A DNA stretch of 64,000 nucleotides from Dyadobacter fermentans (GCF_019924045.1 NZ_JAHXBN010000018.1:248001-312000); one strand, 5' to 3'. Shown: positions 26,295 to 36,502, counted from the stretch's first letter. Numbers and translations are program-made. The notes: generated by a model not told the origin, from the letters alone.

Positions 26295-29264
26295 TTAAAA
26301 GTCCAGGTTCAGGCCCAGCACAAACGTTCTTGGCCGCGGATAAAGGTTGTAGTCGATACCGCCGTTGATCTCGGGATCGAGGCCCTTATATTTGGTCACC
26401 ACAAACACGTTCTGGCAGGTTGCATTGATCCGCAGGTTCATCCGGTTGCCCAGCACACGGCCGGCGTTGTAGCCGATACCCACGTTGTCCATGCGCAGGA
26501 AGGATGCATTCTGGACATAGTAATCCGACTGGTATCGGTTGTTGAAGAAGTTGGTATTATAAATGTCCGTGGTGCTGTTGCCAAGGATGTTGTTCGGGTT
26601 CAGAATGTTCCTTCTCACACCGAAGTTCGAGGCCACGTTATTGTACATGTAGTTCCCGATGTTAGCCCGGAGAATCGTACTCAGGCTCCATTTATCGTAG
26701 GTAAGCTGCGTATTAAAGCCCAGCATTACTTTCGGGAACGGCGATTTGTAACGGTACTGGTCTTTCTGATTGATCACCCCGTCGCCATTCAAATCCGCAT
26801 AAACATTTTCCAGCGGTTTGCCGTCCTGATCGTAAACCTGCTTGAAAACGTAGTACGAAAAGGTATTATAATTCACCGAATGGATCTGAATGCTCTGACC
26901 GGTCCCACCCGTGATGCCGCCGGTTTGGTTACCCGCAAATTCCGGATCGCTCACAGCCGTCAGGTTGGTAATCTTGTTATTGTTGTAAGTAACATTGAAT
27001 CCCACATTCCAGCTCAGCTTGCCGGTGGCAATCGGCGTGCCGTTCACCGCGAACTCGACACCCTTGTTTTCGATATTACCGACATTGGTCAGGATCTGGT
27101 TGCTGAAATTCGAGCCAATGGGAATGGGCACAGTATTCAGCAGGTTTTTGGTTTTTTTGTAATAAACATCCAGGCTACCCGAAAGGCGGTTGTTGAAGAA
27201 CCCGAAATCCAGGCCGGCATTGGACGTTGCCGTCTGCTCCCATTTGATATTCTGGTCGTAGGCAGCCGGGGCAGTCATGTTGTAGAAGGTATTTCCAAAC
27301 TGGTACTGCGATGCATTGGAGCTCACCGAGTAAATACCCAGGTACGAATAATTGGCGATGCCGTCCTGATTGCCCGTGATCCCGTAGCTGAGCCGGAGTT
27401 TGAGGTCGGTGAGGGCGCTCACGGGCTTCATGAAGTTCTCCCGGTTGATACGCCAGGTCAATGCCACCGACGGGAATACACCCCAACGATTAGCAGGCGA
27501 GAAGCGCGACGAGCCGTCCGTACGGATCGAGCCTGCCAGGATGTATTTATCGTCGAACGTGTAAATCAGCCTTCCGTAGTACGAAATGAGCGTATTTTCG
27601 GGAATATCGTATGCAAATTTCGGCTGCGAGCCTTCCACGATCTCGCCGTTTGCGCTGAAATTGGGATAGAAATAATTCTTGGTCGCATTGTTGTAGTAAC
27701 CATAACCAGCCGTGGCACTTACGTTACTTTTAATACTTTTCAGATCCTTCGCGTAGCTGAGGTAAAACTCGGCGACCTTATTGTTCACTTTTTGCAAATA
27801 CTTGTTATTCTGCCCTTTGGTCGTAAAATTCTGCGCGGCATATTCCGGCACGAATGTCGTTCCGCTGCCTTTTGAAATATCATATCCGAGGTTCAGGTTC
27901 GCGTGCAGGTCGGGCAGAAAATGGAATTTGTAATCGAACTGCGCGTTTCCGAAGCTGCGGTTGACGGTACCGTTATTGTCTTGCTGGCGGATCAGCGCCA
28001 CAGGGTTTCTCGGCGCGTTCGGATTGAGCGTCGCTTTACCCGCATCGTCTTTGGTTACCCATTCGAAATAACCGCCAAACGGGCTCGATTCGTCCATAAC
28101 TGCCTGGGTCGGGTCAAACTGCACCGCATTGATAATCGCGCCCTGGTTTGCAAAGTGGGATTTCGTTTGCGCCCCTTTCAGGTTCAGGTCGATTTTAAGG
28201 TGTTTGTTGAAGAACCGTGGGCTAACGTTGATCGAAGCCGAGGGGCGCTGCATTTTGTCGGTGATCAGGATCCCGTTTTGTAGCAAATACCCCAATGAAA
28301 CCCGGTAAGGCATGCTTTTCAATGCACCCGAAATGCTCAGGTTGTTGTCGGTACTGATGCCCGTGCGGTAAATTTCATCCTGCCAGTTGGTTTTGGCGGA
28401 ACCCAGTAGTGCCTTCTGGGCATCGGTACCGTTCGTTTCCACATAAGTCCTGAACTCGTCGGCACTGAGGGCATCCACCGTTTTGATAATCTTCGAAACT
28501 GCCAGTTGGCTATTGAAATTGATCACGGGAGTTCCGCTCTGGCCTTTTTTAGTGGTGATCAGGATGACACCGTTAGATGCCCGTGAGCCGTAAATGGCCG
28601 TTGCCGAGGCGTCTTTAAGCACAGTGAAAGTTTCAATATCGTTCGGGTTAATGAGGCTGAGCGGGTTCGGTGCGCCGCTCAGGCTGCTGCCGCTCAATGG
28701 AACGCCGTCGATGACGATCAGCGGGTCGTTGCTCGCATTCAGCGATGCGCCTCCGCGGATGCGGATCGTGCTGCCCGAGCCGGGCTGTCCGTTGTTGGAT
28801 GTGATCGACACCCCCGCCACCTTTCCGACGATCAGCTGTTCGGGGCTCTGGATATTACCTTGCTGGAAATCCTTGGACGAAATGCTGGTGATCGATCCCG
28901 TAACCTCCTGCTTTTTCTGCGTACCATATCCGATCACGACCACTTCCGACAGTTCCTTGGAATTATCGGCCAGGGTTACATTGATGACTGATTCGGTCCC
29001 GACAGCCACTTCCTTCAACAGCTTGCCCACGAAGCTGAATACAAGCGTTGCGCCAGCCGGCACATTGGAGAGGGAATACTTTCCTGTTTCGTCGGTTTGG
29101 GTACCGAGTGCGCTGTTCTTGACCACGACCGTAACGCCGGGTAACACGGAGCCATCATGCTCGTCGGTAACTTTTCCGCTGACCGTACCCTGCGCCATCA
29201 GCGCGACATTCCCGAGCAGTAGCAGAAGGGCAAAACAGACCGTCTTTTGGTAAAGCTGTTTCAT
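26295..29264 (-). CDS. SusC/RagA-family TonB-linked outer-membrane transporter
   Basis: TonB-dependent outer-membrane transporter of 989 residues that imports glycan fragments with the SusD lid. The ATG at 29262-29264 (MKQLYQKTVCFALLLLLGNV) gives a clean signal peptide; 17 upstream codons are discarded. After the signal come a carboxypeptidase-like domain (GKVTDEHDGSVLPGVTVVVK, about 25-100), the SusC-typical GYGTQKKQEVTGSI as TonB-box region (about 110-123), the plug (VAGVSITSNNGQPGSGSTIR, IVIDGVPLSG-like motif VIDGVPLSG, SATAIYGSRASNGVILITTK) and a 22-stranded barrel ending in FVLGLNLDF with the terminal Phe. Neighbouring SusE and GH13 proteins indicate alpha-glucan as the substrate. It is the first gene of a four-gene operon. 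The 267-bp upstream region (29265-29531) contains CAAAACTA at 29353-29360, a -7 match on the minus strand without a clear -33 partner. Confidence 0.95.
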   Translation of the reverse strand: MKQLYQKTVCFALLLLLGNVALMAQGTVSGKVTDEHDGSVLPGVTVVVKNSALGTQTDETGKYSLSNVPAGATLVFSFVGKLLKEVAVGTESVINVTLADNSKELSEVVVIGYGTQKKQEVTGSITSISSKDFQQGNIQSPEQLIVGKVAGVSITSNNGQPGSGSTIRIRGGASLNASNDPLIVIDGVPLSGSSLSGAPNPLSLINPNDIETFTVLKDASATAIYGSRASNGVILITTKKGQSGTPVINFNSQLAVSKIIKTVDALSADEFRTYVETNGTDAQKALLGSAKTNWQDEIYRTGISTDNNLSISGALKSMPYRVSLGYLLQNGILITDKMQRPSASINVSPRFFNKHLKIDLNLKGAQTKSHFANQGAIINAVQFDPTQAVMDESSPFGGYFEWVTKDDAGKATLNPNAPRNPVALIRQQDNNGTVNRSFGNAQFDYKFHFLPDLHANLNLGYDISKGSGTTFVPEYAAQNFTTKGQNNKYLQKVNNKVAEFYLSYAKDLKSIKSNVSATAGYGYYNNATKNYFYPNFSANGEIVEGSQPKFAYDIPENTLISYYGRLIYTFDDKYILAGSIRTDGSSRFSPANRWGVFPSVALTWRINRENFMKPVSALTDLKLRLSYGITGNQDGIANYSYLGIYSVSSNASQYQFGNTFYNMTAPAAYDQNIKWEQTATSNAGLDFGFFNNRLSGSLDVYYKKTKNLLNTVPIPIGSNFSNQILTNVGNIENKGVEFAVNGTPIATGKLSWNVGFNVTYNNNKITNLTAVSDPEFAGNQTGGITGGTGQSIQIHSVNYNTFSYYVFKQVYDQDGKPLENVYADLNGDGVINQKDQYRYKSPFPKVMLGFNTQLTYDKWSLSTILRANIGNYMYNNVASNFGVRRNILNPNNILGNSTTDIYNTNFFNNRYQSDYYVQNASFLRMDNVGIGYNAGRVLGNRMNLRINATCQNVFVVTKYKGLDPEINGGIDYNLYPRPRTFVLGLNLDF

Positions 29265-29531
29265 CGTAAAGGGATAAAATGTGATTGATTGCTTTCGAAC
29301 ATTTCGAGATACCAATCGGATTAATCCAATTATTTATCGAAATATTTCCTGGCAAAACTATCCCCTTTCGAACCCGCTGTCGTTCCACTTCCCGTTTTCA
29401 GCGTTTTTTTTGAATACCGTGCTTTATTTCACAACAAGTAATTCATTTTCAGTAAATTAAACACATAATTACGAGCTCCACTTTATAAAATGGCACTTAT
29501 TTTCCTGATAATTTAAACCCAAAAAAGTCAA

Positions 29532-31415
29532 TTATTCCTCGGGACGGCTCGCATTGTAGTAGTCGCGCGGGGTCTGTCCGGTGATTTTTTTGAACGACCG
29601 GTTGAACGCCGTTTTGGAATTGAAGCCTACCTCGTACGCGATGCTCAGGAGCGTGTAATTTTTAAATTTGGGATTGTCCACCCGCTTTTTGAAATCCTCG
29701 ATCCGGTAGGAATTGATGAAATCGAAGAAGTTCTTTTCGAAGCCGTCGTTGATCACCCGCGACAAGGTATGCTGTGACAATTTCAGCTTTCCGGCCAGCT
29801 CGCTCAGGGTTAGTTTCGGGTTGGTGAACGGCTTTTCCTTGGCCATATATTCCTCTACCTGCCGTTTCAGATCGGTAATATCCTCGGCCTGCTCGGGCTT
29901 TTTGTCGGCGACTATCTCCTGGCCTTCCTCCGCTTCCTCCACACTCGCGCCGGCATCAAAAATCGATCGCGGTTGTGGGGATATCTTAAAGATTTCGGGC
30001 TGGTGAATCGCAAAGTAACCCACGAAATAAGTAATGGTAGAAAACGCCAGCCAGATCGCATCCACACTGCCCTCGACAATTTGCGTGACATCGAAATCAA
30101 AGCAATAGCCCAGGCCGAGCATCAGGAAAAGGAAATACCACAGTCCGAGGCAAAGCGCCTGGATAAAGAGCACTGTGTTGAGATAATGCAGGTTCTGTTC
30201 GTACGAAAAATGGCTTTGGTACTGCTCCCTGTAAAAGCGGAAAGTCTTGCGGAAGAGGAACCAAAAATAGGTATTCCAGCCGAGGGCAAGCAGCCCGGTA
30301 CCTAAAAACACCCCGAACAGGCTCCGGTCGCGCACGAGGAACAGCAAATGCAGCTCCCTGTCGCTGATCAGGAAAAACGGCAGGTACACAAAGCATTGCA
30401 GCAACACCGGCAAAAAAAGTACAAGCTGCCTGAATGGCTTGACCGATTGATTGAAAAGTAGCCTTTGGAGGTAAAAATAGAAGGCCGGCACATACAGGAA
30501 GAGGATGAAATCCGGCATGAGCAGGATTTTGCCGAATGCCTGCGCCGCTTCCCGGTAACCGCCGATCGTCCGCAGCAGGATCATCAGCGAGGCCACGCCG
30601 ATCGTGATCACCAGCCAGCGATTGGCCGGCCGGTTGTAATTCTGCATGGAGGGGATCGCGATGATGAGCAGAATCCCCTGAAAAACCGAAAACAGCAGCA
30701 GCAGATCGTACAGCGAATAGAAATGGAACGACGCCGAAAGGTCTTCCCAGCCGTCTATTTCAACGTTGATCGACATGTGATCCACTTTCGAATCGCGGTA
30801 AATCGTCCGGTTCGGGCGCGCTTTGCCGCTCTCCCGTCCTTCGATAGATTCCCAGCTCCCGCGCGTGAACTTGTATTCGACCGGGTCTTTGTCGGTGTAA
30901 ATGGTAGTTCGGTAAGTCCCGTCCACATTTTTGTACACCTTGTAAAGCGGGTTCGCCGGCTCCCAGTCATTGAAATTCCCCGAAATAAATATCTCCGCAT
31001 CGTGCGGGGTATTTTCAGGGAGTTTATTGATAATGAAGGTATATACGATTTTCTTTTCCCAGCCCGCAATACGGATCCTGATCAAATGGGGATCGGCCTC
31101 TTTCGACGCGTCGTAAGCCCTGTCGGCAAGAGGGCTTCCCGAAGAATCCCCCTCCACCATCGTCCAATTCCCCTGGGTAATCTTGTATTCAAACCGCGCC
31201 GGGACTTTCGGAATATCGATGTAGTACTTTCCTGCCTGGTCTTTCCTGAATTTGTAGTTCGGGTCACCCGGACTCCAGTTATTCAGGTCCGAGGCGAGGA
31301 AAAGCGAAGAAGAAGGGGAAATCAGCGGCGGCGATTCAACAATTTCGATTCGAAGCTGTGCAAACGCAGCTCCCCACACCAGGGTCAGGATAGTGGCTAA
31401 CAAAAGCTTATACAT
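29532..31415 (-). CDS. Membrane-bound AraC regulator with two periplasmic starch-binding-like modules
   Basis: Predicted one-protein signal transducer of 627 residues. The ATG at 31413-31415 begins a signal peptide (MYKLLLATILTLVWGAAFA). Two tandem beta-sandwich repeats of the CBM48/CBM20-like type follow: about residues 25-115 (LASDLNNWSPGDPNYKF, FEYKITQGNWTMVEGD) and 122-225 (ISGNFNDWEPANPLYKV, VEYKFTRGSWESIEGR). The aligned W, N and EYK-x-T-x-G-x-W positions show they are copies. A bundle of about seven transmembrane helices spans 233-460, and a linker leads to a cytoplasmic AraC helix-turn-helix (about 525-627: LTLSELAGKLKLSQHTLSRV, YTLLSIAYEVGFNSKTAFNR, FKKITGQTPRDYY). Lying just upstream of susC on the same strand, it probably senses starch fragments in the periplasm and activates the sus operon (inference). 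Confidence 0.85.
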   Translation of the reverse strand: MYKLLLATILTLVWGAAFAQLRIEIVESPPLISPSSSLFLASDLNNWSPGDPNYKFRKDQAGKYYIDIPKVPARFEYKITQGNWTMVEGDSSGSPLADRAYDASKEADPHLIRIRIAGWEKKIVYTFIINKLPENTPHDAEIFISGNFNDWEPANPLYKVYKNVDGTYRTTIYTDKDPVEYKFTRGSWESIEGRESGKARPNRTIYRDSKVDHMSINVEIDGWEDLSASFHFYSLYDLLLLFSVFQGILLIIAIPSMQNYNRPANRWLVITIGVASLMILLRTIGGYREAAQAFGKILLMPDFILFLYVPAFYFYLQRLLFNQSVKPFRQLVLFLPVLLQCFVYLPFFLISDRELHLLFLVRDRSLFGVFLGTGLLALGWNTYFWFLFRKTFRFYREQYQSHFSYEQNLHYLNTVLFIQALCLGLWYFLFLMLGLGYCFDFDVTQIVEGSVDAIWLAFSTITYFVGYFAIHQPEIFKISPQPRSIFDAGASVEEAEEGQEIVADKKPEQAEDITDLKRQVEEYMAKEKPFTNPKLTLSELAGKLKLSQHTLSRVINDGFEKNFFDFINSYRIEDFKKRVDNPKFKNYTLLSIAYEVGFNSKTAFNRSFKKITGQTPRDYYNASRPEE

Positions 31416-31587
31416 GTACAAATCAAATCAAACATTTGCTAAAAAACTATCCCGATTGCCCTATCGAGTTGTGTGAACGTACCCGTTAAGTAAGTTCCCC
31501 CGCAGATCGATCCCCTGCGCATTGTGCCTGCCTTCAAAATACAATACTTTTATTCCCTGATTTACAACGTATCGTACTCATCACGTG

Positions 31588-31595
31588 TAGGTTTG
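31588..31595 (+). promoter_or_regulatory. Possible -7 element of the hybrid sensor gene
   Basis: TAGGTTTG fits the Bacteroidota -7 consensus TAnnTTTG and lies 32 bp before the ATG at 31628. No good -33 TTTG was found at the usual distance, so this is a weak call. It is within the 212-bp divergent region (31416-31627) shared with the AraC-type regulator. Confidence 0.3.
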
Positions 31596-31627
31596 CTCCT
31601 GACATGCCAGGCTTTACTACCCGACCT

Positions 31628-34600
31628 ATGAAAAAAATGACCCTGCTTTTCACGCTTGCTCTCTGCTTCAATGCGGCGGCACAAAAGCCCGGTTCACCGC
31701 TCGCTAAGATCTGGCAGCAGAGTCTTCCATTCATAACCAACTATGCTACCGACGAATACAAAGCAGCTTTCCAAAACTGGGCGCTGGTGCAGGGAAACAA
31801 CGGCATTATGTACGCCGCAAACAACTCGGGCGTGCTCGAATACGACGGGGTAACCTGGCAGCTGATTCCCACTACCGAGGGTAATCCGGTTCGGTCGCTG
31901 GCGAAAGATGCGGGTGGCCGCATTTATGTCGGCGGGTCCGGAGAAGTGGGCTATCTGGCCGAAAACAACCAGAACAAGATGGTTTTTCACTCCCTGAAAA
32001 ACAAGCTCAGCCGCGCCGACTGGAACTTCGGGAATGTATGGTTCACGTTTGCCGACAAGGGCTCGGTCTATTTCGTTTGCGATCTGCACATTCTGGAATT
32101 CACCGGCGGGAAATTCAAAGTATGGAAAAGCGACATCGGTACGCTGGGTTTTGCCTGGCTGGTGAATGGCTCCCTGTACGTGAGCGTGAGCGAGAAGGGT
32201 TTGTACCGGAAAGAGAAAGACGCATTGAAACTGGCGGAAGGCGGCGAAGCATTTAAAGGAATGGGGCTTACCACCCTGTTACCATTCGAAGGCAAAAAGC
32301 TGCTGGCCACCGGCCTCAGCAAGGAATTTTACATTTACGACGGCGCGACACTGGCGCCATTGATGAAAGACGGCCAGCGGGTAAGGATCAGGGATGCGGT
32401 GTACCATTCCGTGCAGCTCAGCAATGGCGATTACGCCCTCGCTACCACCGGTTCGGGCTTTTACCTGATGCAGCGGGACGGGACCATTCGCAACAACATC
32501 TGCCGGAAAGAAGGGCTGTCGAGCGATGCGGTATACGCCGTTTTCGAGGACGCCGAAAGGGACTTGTGGCTTGCTACCGACAACGGGATCAGCCGCCTGG
32601 AAATCAGCTCGCCGCTACGGGTTTTGAACGAAAATCATGGCCTGGACGAGAATCCGATGGATATCGAGGTCTTCAACGACAAACTTTTCACCACCAACAG
32701 CAAGGGGCTTTTCGAACTGAACAGCCTGTCGTCACAAGGTATTTCCAAGCCCTATTTCAAGAAAATCGCTGGGATAGACAACCTGACGATGCATTGCCAA
32801 ACCTTTGGAAATGAACTGATCGTATCCAACTACGACGGTGTATTTGTATTCAACGCAAATGGCAGCCGCTCGCAAATAGCGAAAGAGAATGTCGTGCGGG
32901 TAGAGGAAGCACGCTCCGCGCAGGTACCGACGCATTTGCTTGTGGGCCTGGAAGGTAACGGGCTCACCGAGCTACTTTTGAAGGATGGCAAATGGGTGCA
33001 GGGCGGCCGGCGCGACGATATGAAATTCTACTCCGAAAGCTTCGCACGCGCAGCCGACGGCACTGTTTTCATCAACAGCCGCCGAAACGGCATTTATGAG
33101 ATAGCCTGGCAAACGCCGGGCGCAGTGCATTCGCTGGCCGATCCGTTCAAGCTCATCCACCACGGCCCTGAAAACGGGCTGTCGTCCAACAAAATCCGCT
33201 GGCTCGAAAGGGTCGGCAATACGGTTTACGCATCCACCGATGAGGCAATGCACCGGTTTAACCCCGTCAGGCGAGCATTTGAAGTGGATTCGGTACTTAC
33301 TGCCGGTGTGGCACAGTACAAAGGCGGATGGATCAACGAGATCATCGCGGGCCGCGACGGTACCATGTGGTTCACGCTCTATCACAATTACCAGAGCCAG
33401 ATTTTCGAATATGCCCAAAGCAAGTTGCAACGGCTACCGGTATCGGGACGCCTGTCCGATGCGCTTATTTCCAAAGTGCACGACAATGGCGATGGGTTCA
33501 TGGTTTTTGGTTCCAATAAATGGCTGGTCCTTTTTGATAAAAACCTGGAAACGGGTGTTGCCAAGCCATTCCGAACGCTGATACGCCGCATTTCGATCGA
33601 CCAGGATTCGTCCGTTCATTTCCGGGGCACATCGCCTGAAATGGCGTATGGCCATAGGCTCCGGTTCCAATTTGCATTACCGAGCTATGATCTTTCGACC
33701 AAAAACCAATTTCAATACTTCCTCGAAGGCTTTCACGACCACTGGTCGGCGTGGTCGGGCGAGTCGTTCGTCGACTTCACCAACCTGCCCGAGGGTAACT
33801 ACGTATTCCGGGTGCGCGGTAAAGACGTATATGGTAGTGCGGGAGAAGACGCGGTGCTGGCCTTTACGGTGTTGCCGCCCTGGTACCGCACCTGGTGGGC
33901 ATTTGCCATTTACGCGATGCTCCTCGGCGGAATGGCGGTTACGCTGGTGCGCTTCCGGGAAAAGAAACTGAAAATGGAAAAACTCGTGCTGGAAAACACA
34001 GTCCGCGAACGCACGGAGAAAATCATGCTCCAAACCGAAGAGCTGAAAGAGATGGACCGCCTGAAATCACGATTTTTTGCCAATATTTCCCACGAGTTCC
34101 GGACGCCCCTCACGCTGATTCTCGCACCTTTGGAAGAAGAGTTGAGCAAAAAGCCACCCGCCGAGCAAGATAAGCTGCTCATCATGAAGCGGTATGCCAA
34201 CAGGCTGCTGGAACTGGTCAACCAATTGCTGAATCTGTCGAAACTGGAAGCCGGTAAAATGGATCTTCAAATACAAAAAGGCGAGCTCCGGCAATTTCTA
34301 AGCGTGCTGTCATCGTCCTTCGACTCGCCGGCCCAGCATAAGAAAATCGCTTTTGAAAAAACCGTTGTGATCCCGGAAGGGCACTTCTGGTACGACCCCG
34401 ACAAGCTGGAAAAGGTGATGATCAACCTCCTCTCCAATGCATTTAAATTCACACCGCCTGGGGGCTCGGTGAAGTTTGCCGCGCATATTGCCGGACAAAC
34501 AGGCAAGCCGATACTCCAAGTTTCGGTGTCGGATACGGGCCGGGGTATCGCACGTGAAGAGCAGGAAAAAGTGTTTGAATCGTTCTACCAGGCCCGGCAG

Positions 34601-35653
34601 ACGGTGGAAAATCAGGATGGCGGTACCGGTCTGGGATTAGCATTCGCCCAAGAACTCGTCAAACTCCACAAAGGAAATATCTCGCTCCAAAGCGAAGTCG
34701 GTAAAGGTTCGGTTTTCAAGGTGGAAGTGCCTGTTGGCAAAGAGGGCTACAAGGCCGATCAAATCCTTGAAAACGAGCCGCTTCATGATACATTACCCGC
34801 CACCGGGCATGCTAGCCACGTTCCGGGCGAGCCGGCGGCAAAGGATACACGGAAAGGGCGCCAGGCAGCAAGCAATGCGGCCGCACAGGAAACCGTGCTG
34901 ATCGTGGAGGATAATGCCGAGCTACGCAATTATATGGCCTCTTTGCTCGAAGGCCAATACACGGTTTTCAAGGCGCCCGACGGCGCCGAAGCGCTCGCAT
35001 GCGCGCGTAAAATGTTGCCAAGCCTGATCATCAGCGACCTGATGATGCCCCGCATGGATGGTATCGAGTTCACGGCCAGCATTAAATCCGACGAACGGAC
35101 GAGCCATATTCCGGTGATCCTGCTTACGGCAAAAAGCGGTCAGGAATCGCGGATCGACGGCCTGAAAACCGGTGCGGACGATTACCTGACCAAGCCTTTT
35201 TCGGTGGAAGAACTGATGGTCCGGGTCCGAAACCTGATCGACCTCAGGAAAAAACTGGCCGAGCGCTACCGCGAACGCATTCGGGTACACGTCACGTCGT
35301 CGGAGGAAATGTCACTCGATGATAAGTTTCTGATGAGGGCCAAAGAGATTGTGGAAGCCAACATGGAAGATGTGCTGTTCTCGGTCGAGAAAATGGCGGA
35401 AGAAATGAGCCTGAGCCGGACGCAGCTTTTACGGAAGCTCAAAGCACTTACCGGCCTGGCCCCCAACGATTTTATCCGCGACCTGCGGCTTCAAAAAGCG
35501 GCCGAAATGATCCGTCAAAAGGCTGACACGATCACACAGATCGGCTATGCGGTGGGTTTCAATGATCAATCGTATTTCAGCAAAAGCTTCAAAAAGGAAT
35601 TCGGAGAAACCCCCACGGAGTACGCCGTGAGGGTTTCGCAAAAAGAAGATTGA
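31628..35653 (+). CDS. Hybrid two-component system sensor/regulator (HTCS)
   Basis: Single-polypeptide two-component system of 1341 residues, the usual regulator of Bacteroidota polysaccharide loci. The ATG at 31628 gives a signal peptide (MKKMTLLFTLALCFNAAAQ). The periplasmic sensor is a two-component propeller (about 20-670; repeats such as GLSSDAVYAVFEDAERDLWL, ATDNGISRLEI) and a Y_Y_Y domain (about 680-745). One transmembrane helix follows (about 753-775). The histidine kinase has the H-box FFANISHEFRTPLTLI (His about 822), N-box MINLLSNAFKFTPPGG (about 927), and G-boxes VSDTGRGIA and GTGLGLAFA. The receiver domain has SDLMMPRMDG with the phospho-acceptor Asp (about 1137) and LLTAKSG. The AraC helix-turn-helix is at about 1235-1335. 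It is divergent from the AraC-type regulator of the sus locus; which genes it controls is inferred only from proximity. Confidence 0.93.
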   Translation: MKKMTLLFTLALCFNAAAQKPGSPLAKIWQQSLPFITNYATDEYKAAFQNWALVQGNNGIMYAANNSGVLEYDGVTWQLIPTTEGNPVRSLAKDAGGRIYVGGSGEVGYLAENNQNKMVFHSLKNKLSRADWNFGNVWFTFADKGSVYFVCDLHILEFTGGKFKVWKSDIGTLGFAWLVNGSLYVSVSEKGLYRKEKDALKLAEGGEAFKGMGLTTLLPFEGKKLLATGLSKEFYIYDGATLAPLMKDGQRVRIRDAVYHSVQLSNGDYALATTGSGFYLMQRDGTIRNNICRKEGLSSDAVYAVFEDAERDLWLATDNGISRLEISSPLRVLNENHGLDENPMDIEVFNDKLFTTNSKGLFELNSLSSQGISKPYFKKIAGIDNLTMHCQTFGNELIVSNYDGVFVFNANGSRSQIAKENVVRVEEARSAQVPTHLLVGLEGNGLTELLLKDGKWVQGGRRDDMKFYSESFARAADGTVFINSRRNGIYEIAWQTPGAVHSLADPFKLIHHGPENGLSSNKIRWLERVGNTVYASTDEAMHRFNPVRRAFEVDSVLTAGVAQYKGGWINEIIAGRDGTMWFTLYHNYQSQIFEYAQSKLQRLPVSGRLSDALISKVHDNGDGFMVFGSNKWLVLFDKNLETGVAKPFRTLIRRISIDQDSSVHFRGTSPEMAYGHRLRFQFALPSYDLSTKNQFQYFLEGFHDHWSAWSGESFVDFTNLPEGNYVFRVRGKDVYGSAGEDAVLAFTVLPPWYRTWWAFAIYAMLLGGMAVTLVRFREKKLKMEKLVLENTVRERTEKIMLQTEELKEMDRLKSRFFANISHEFRTPLTLILAPLEEELSKKPPAEQDKLLIMKRYANRLLELVNQLLNLSKLEAGKMDLQIQKGELRQFLSVLSSSFDSPAQHKKIAFEKTVVIPEGHFWYDPDKLEKVMINLLSNAFKFTPPGGSVKFAAHIAGQTGKPILQVSVSDTGRGIAREEQEKVFESFYQARQTVENQDGGTGLGLAFAQELVKLHKGNISLQSEVGKGSVFKVEVPVGKEGYKADQILENEPLHDTLPATGHASHVPGEPAAKDTRKGRQAASNAAAQETVLIVEDNAELRNYMASLLEGQYTVFKAPDGAEALACARKMLPSLIISDLMMPRMDGIEFTASIKSDERTSHIPVILLTAKSGQESRIDGLKTGADDYLTKPFSVEELMVRVRNLIDLRKKLAERYRERIRVHVTSSEEMSLDDKFLMRAKEIVEANMEDVLFSVEKMAEEMSLSRTQLLRKLKALTGLAPNDFIRDLRLQKAAEMIRQKADTITQIGYAVGFNDQSYFSKSFKKEFGETPTEYAVRVSQKED

Positions 35654-36271
35654 TCAGGGAATGCGCTTGACGAACCGGTAAACCGCCGTGTAAGGCACAT
35701 CGGCGGTAGCAGTCGCGTCGGTCGGAGGAGTTACCGGCGCTCTCCCTCCCGTAGTCGCGATCCTGAAAATGTAGCCTACCCCCTGAAAAATACCAGTGGG
35801 CTCCTGCCCCACCTTGTTGCTTAGCAGCAGCCAGTCGATGCTCTGAGGATCTTTGGTATAGGTTTTAGCAGGACTGAATGCCTGGCCCATGATCGTGTAA
35901 CCGGGGCCGTTCAGTTTCCAGGTCGGGCCTGCGAAATGACTTCCTGTTTTCGCGTTGGACGCATCATACAAATCCGCTTCCGGCGCCACAAAAACCCATT
36001 GGTACTGGACCGGCCCCGTCCCTTCTTTCATTTGTGCTTTGTATTTCTGCACGCCCACGGCAAAGTAGGTGGCAACGCGCTCGTACCCTTTCGGGTTGGA
36101 AGGAAGTGCAAATGCTCCGGGCATCGTCAGGTTTTCGCTGAGCATAATGTGATCGGCGGGAGAGATAATGGGCGTAGGGTGGTCACGGTCCGAGCAGGCG
36201 TTGAAGAGGCCCATCAACATAACGAATGCGAGGGTGCGTCCGCACAGGCGGGAAATGTTACTGTTTTTCAT
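35654..36271 (-). CDS. Lipoprotein of unknown function
   Basis: Predicted lipoprotein of 205 residues. The ATG at 36269-36271 is chosen (MKNSNISRLCGRTLAFVMLM) over 33 upstream codons; the lipobox is LFNAC followed by SDRDHPTPI. The body has no recognised domain. Segments such as AFALPSNPKGYERVATYFAV and PVQYQWVFVAPEADLYDASN suggest a beta-rich fold. Its stop codon abuts the stop codon of the convergent hybrid sensor gene with no base between them, so the two genes share no room for a terminator. The next gene to the right begins 231 bp away on the other strand, and its product is also a lipoprotein. Confidence 0.65.
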   Translation of the reverse strand: MKNSNISRLCGRTLAFVMLMGLFNACSDRDHPTPIISPADHIMLSENLTMPGAFALPSNPKGYERVATYFAVGVQKYKAQMKEGTGPVQYQWVFVAPEADLYDASNAKTGSHFAGPTWKLNGPGYTIMGQAFSPAKTYTKDPQSIDWLLLSNKVGQEPTGIFQGVGYIFRIATTGGRAPVTPPTDATATADVPYTAVYRFVKRIP

Positions 36272-36502
36272 AGCTGTTTTGAATGTAAATGATTGGGATA
36301 AAACCGGTTTGAATGAACCGGCGGCAAAACTAAATGCCCCCAACCGGCCCGGATTGTAGGCAGGATGCAAATCCAGGTAGTTATGAGCGGCTGCTTTCCG
36401 GGGCCAATGCCATGGCGCATAATTACCTGGATATGTTTCACCATTACAAGTTTCAAGCCCTTGGCTCCATGCAATTTTGCAGCCTTAATCATCTATTATC
36501 AC

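Noticed and set aside
26289..27875. 528-codon open frame on the plus strand opposite susC
   Set aside because: Antisense shadow of the SusC-family gene, whose barrel strands and terminal Phe are clear; the shadow has no signal or motif.
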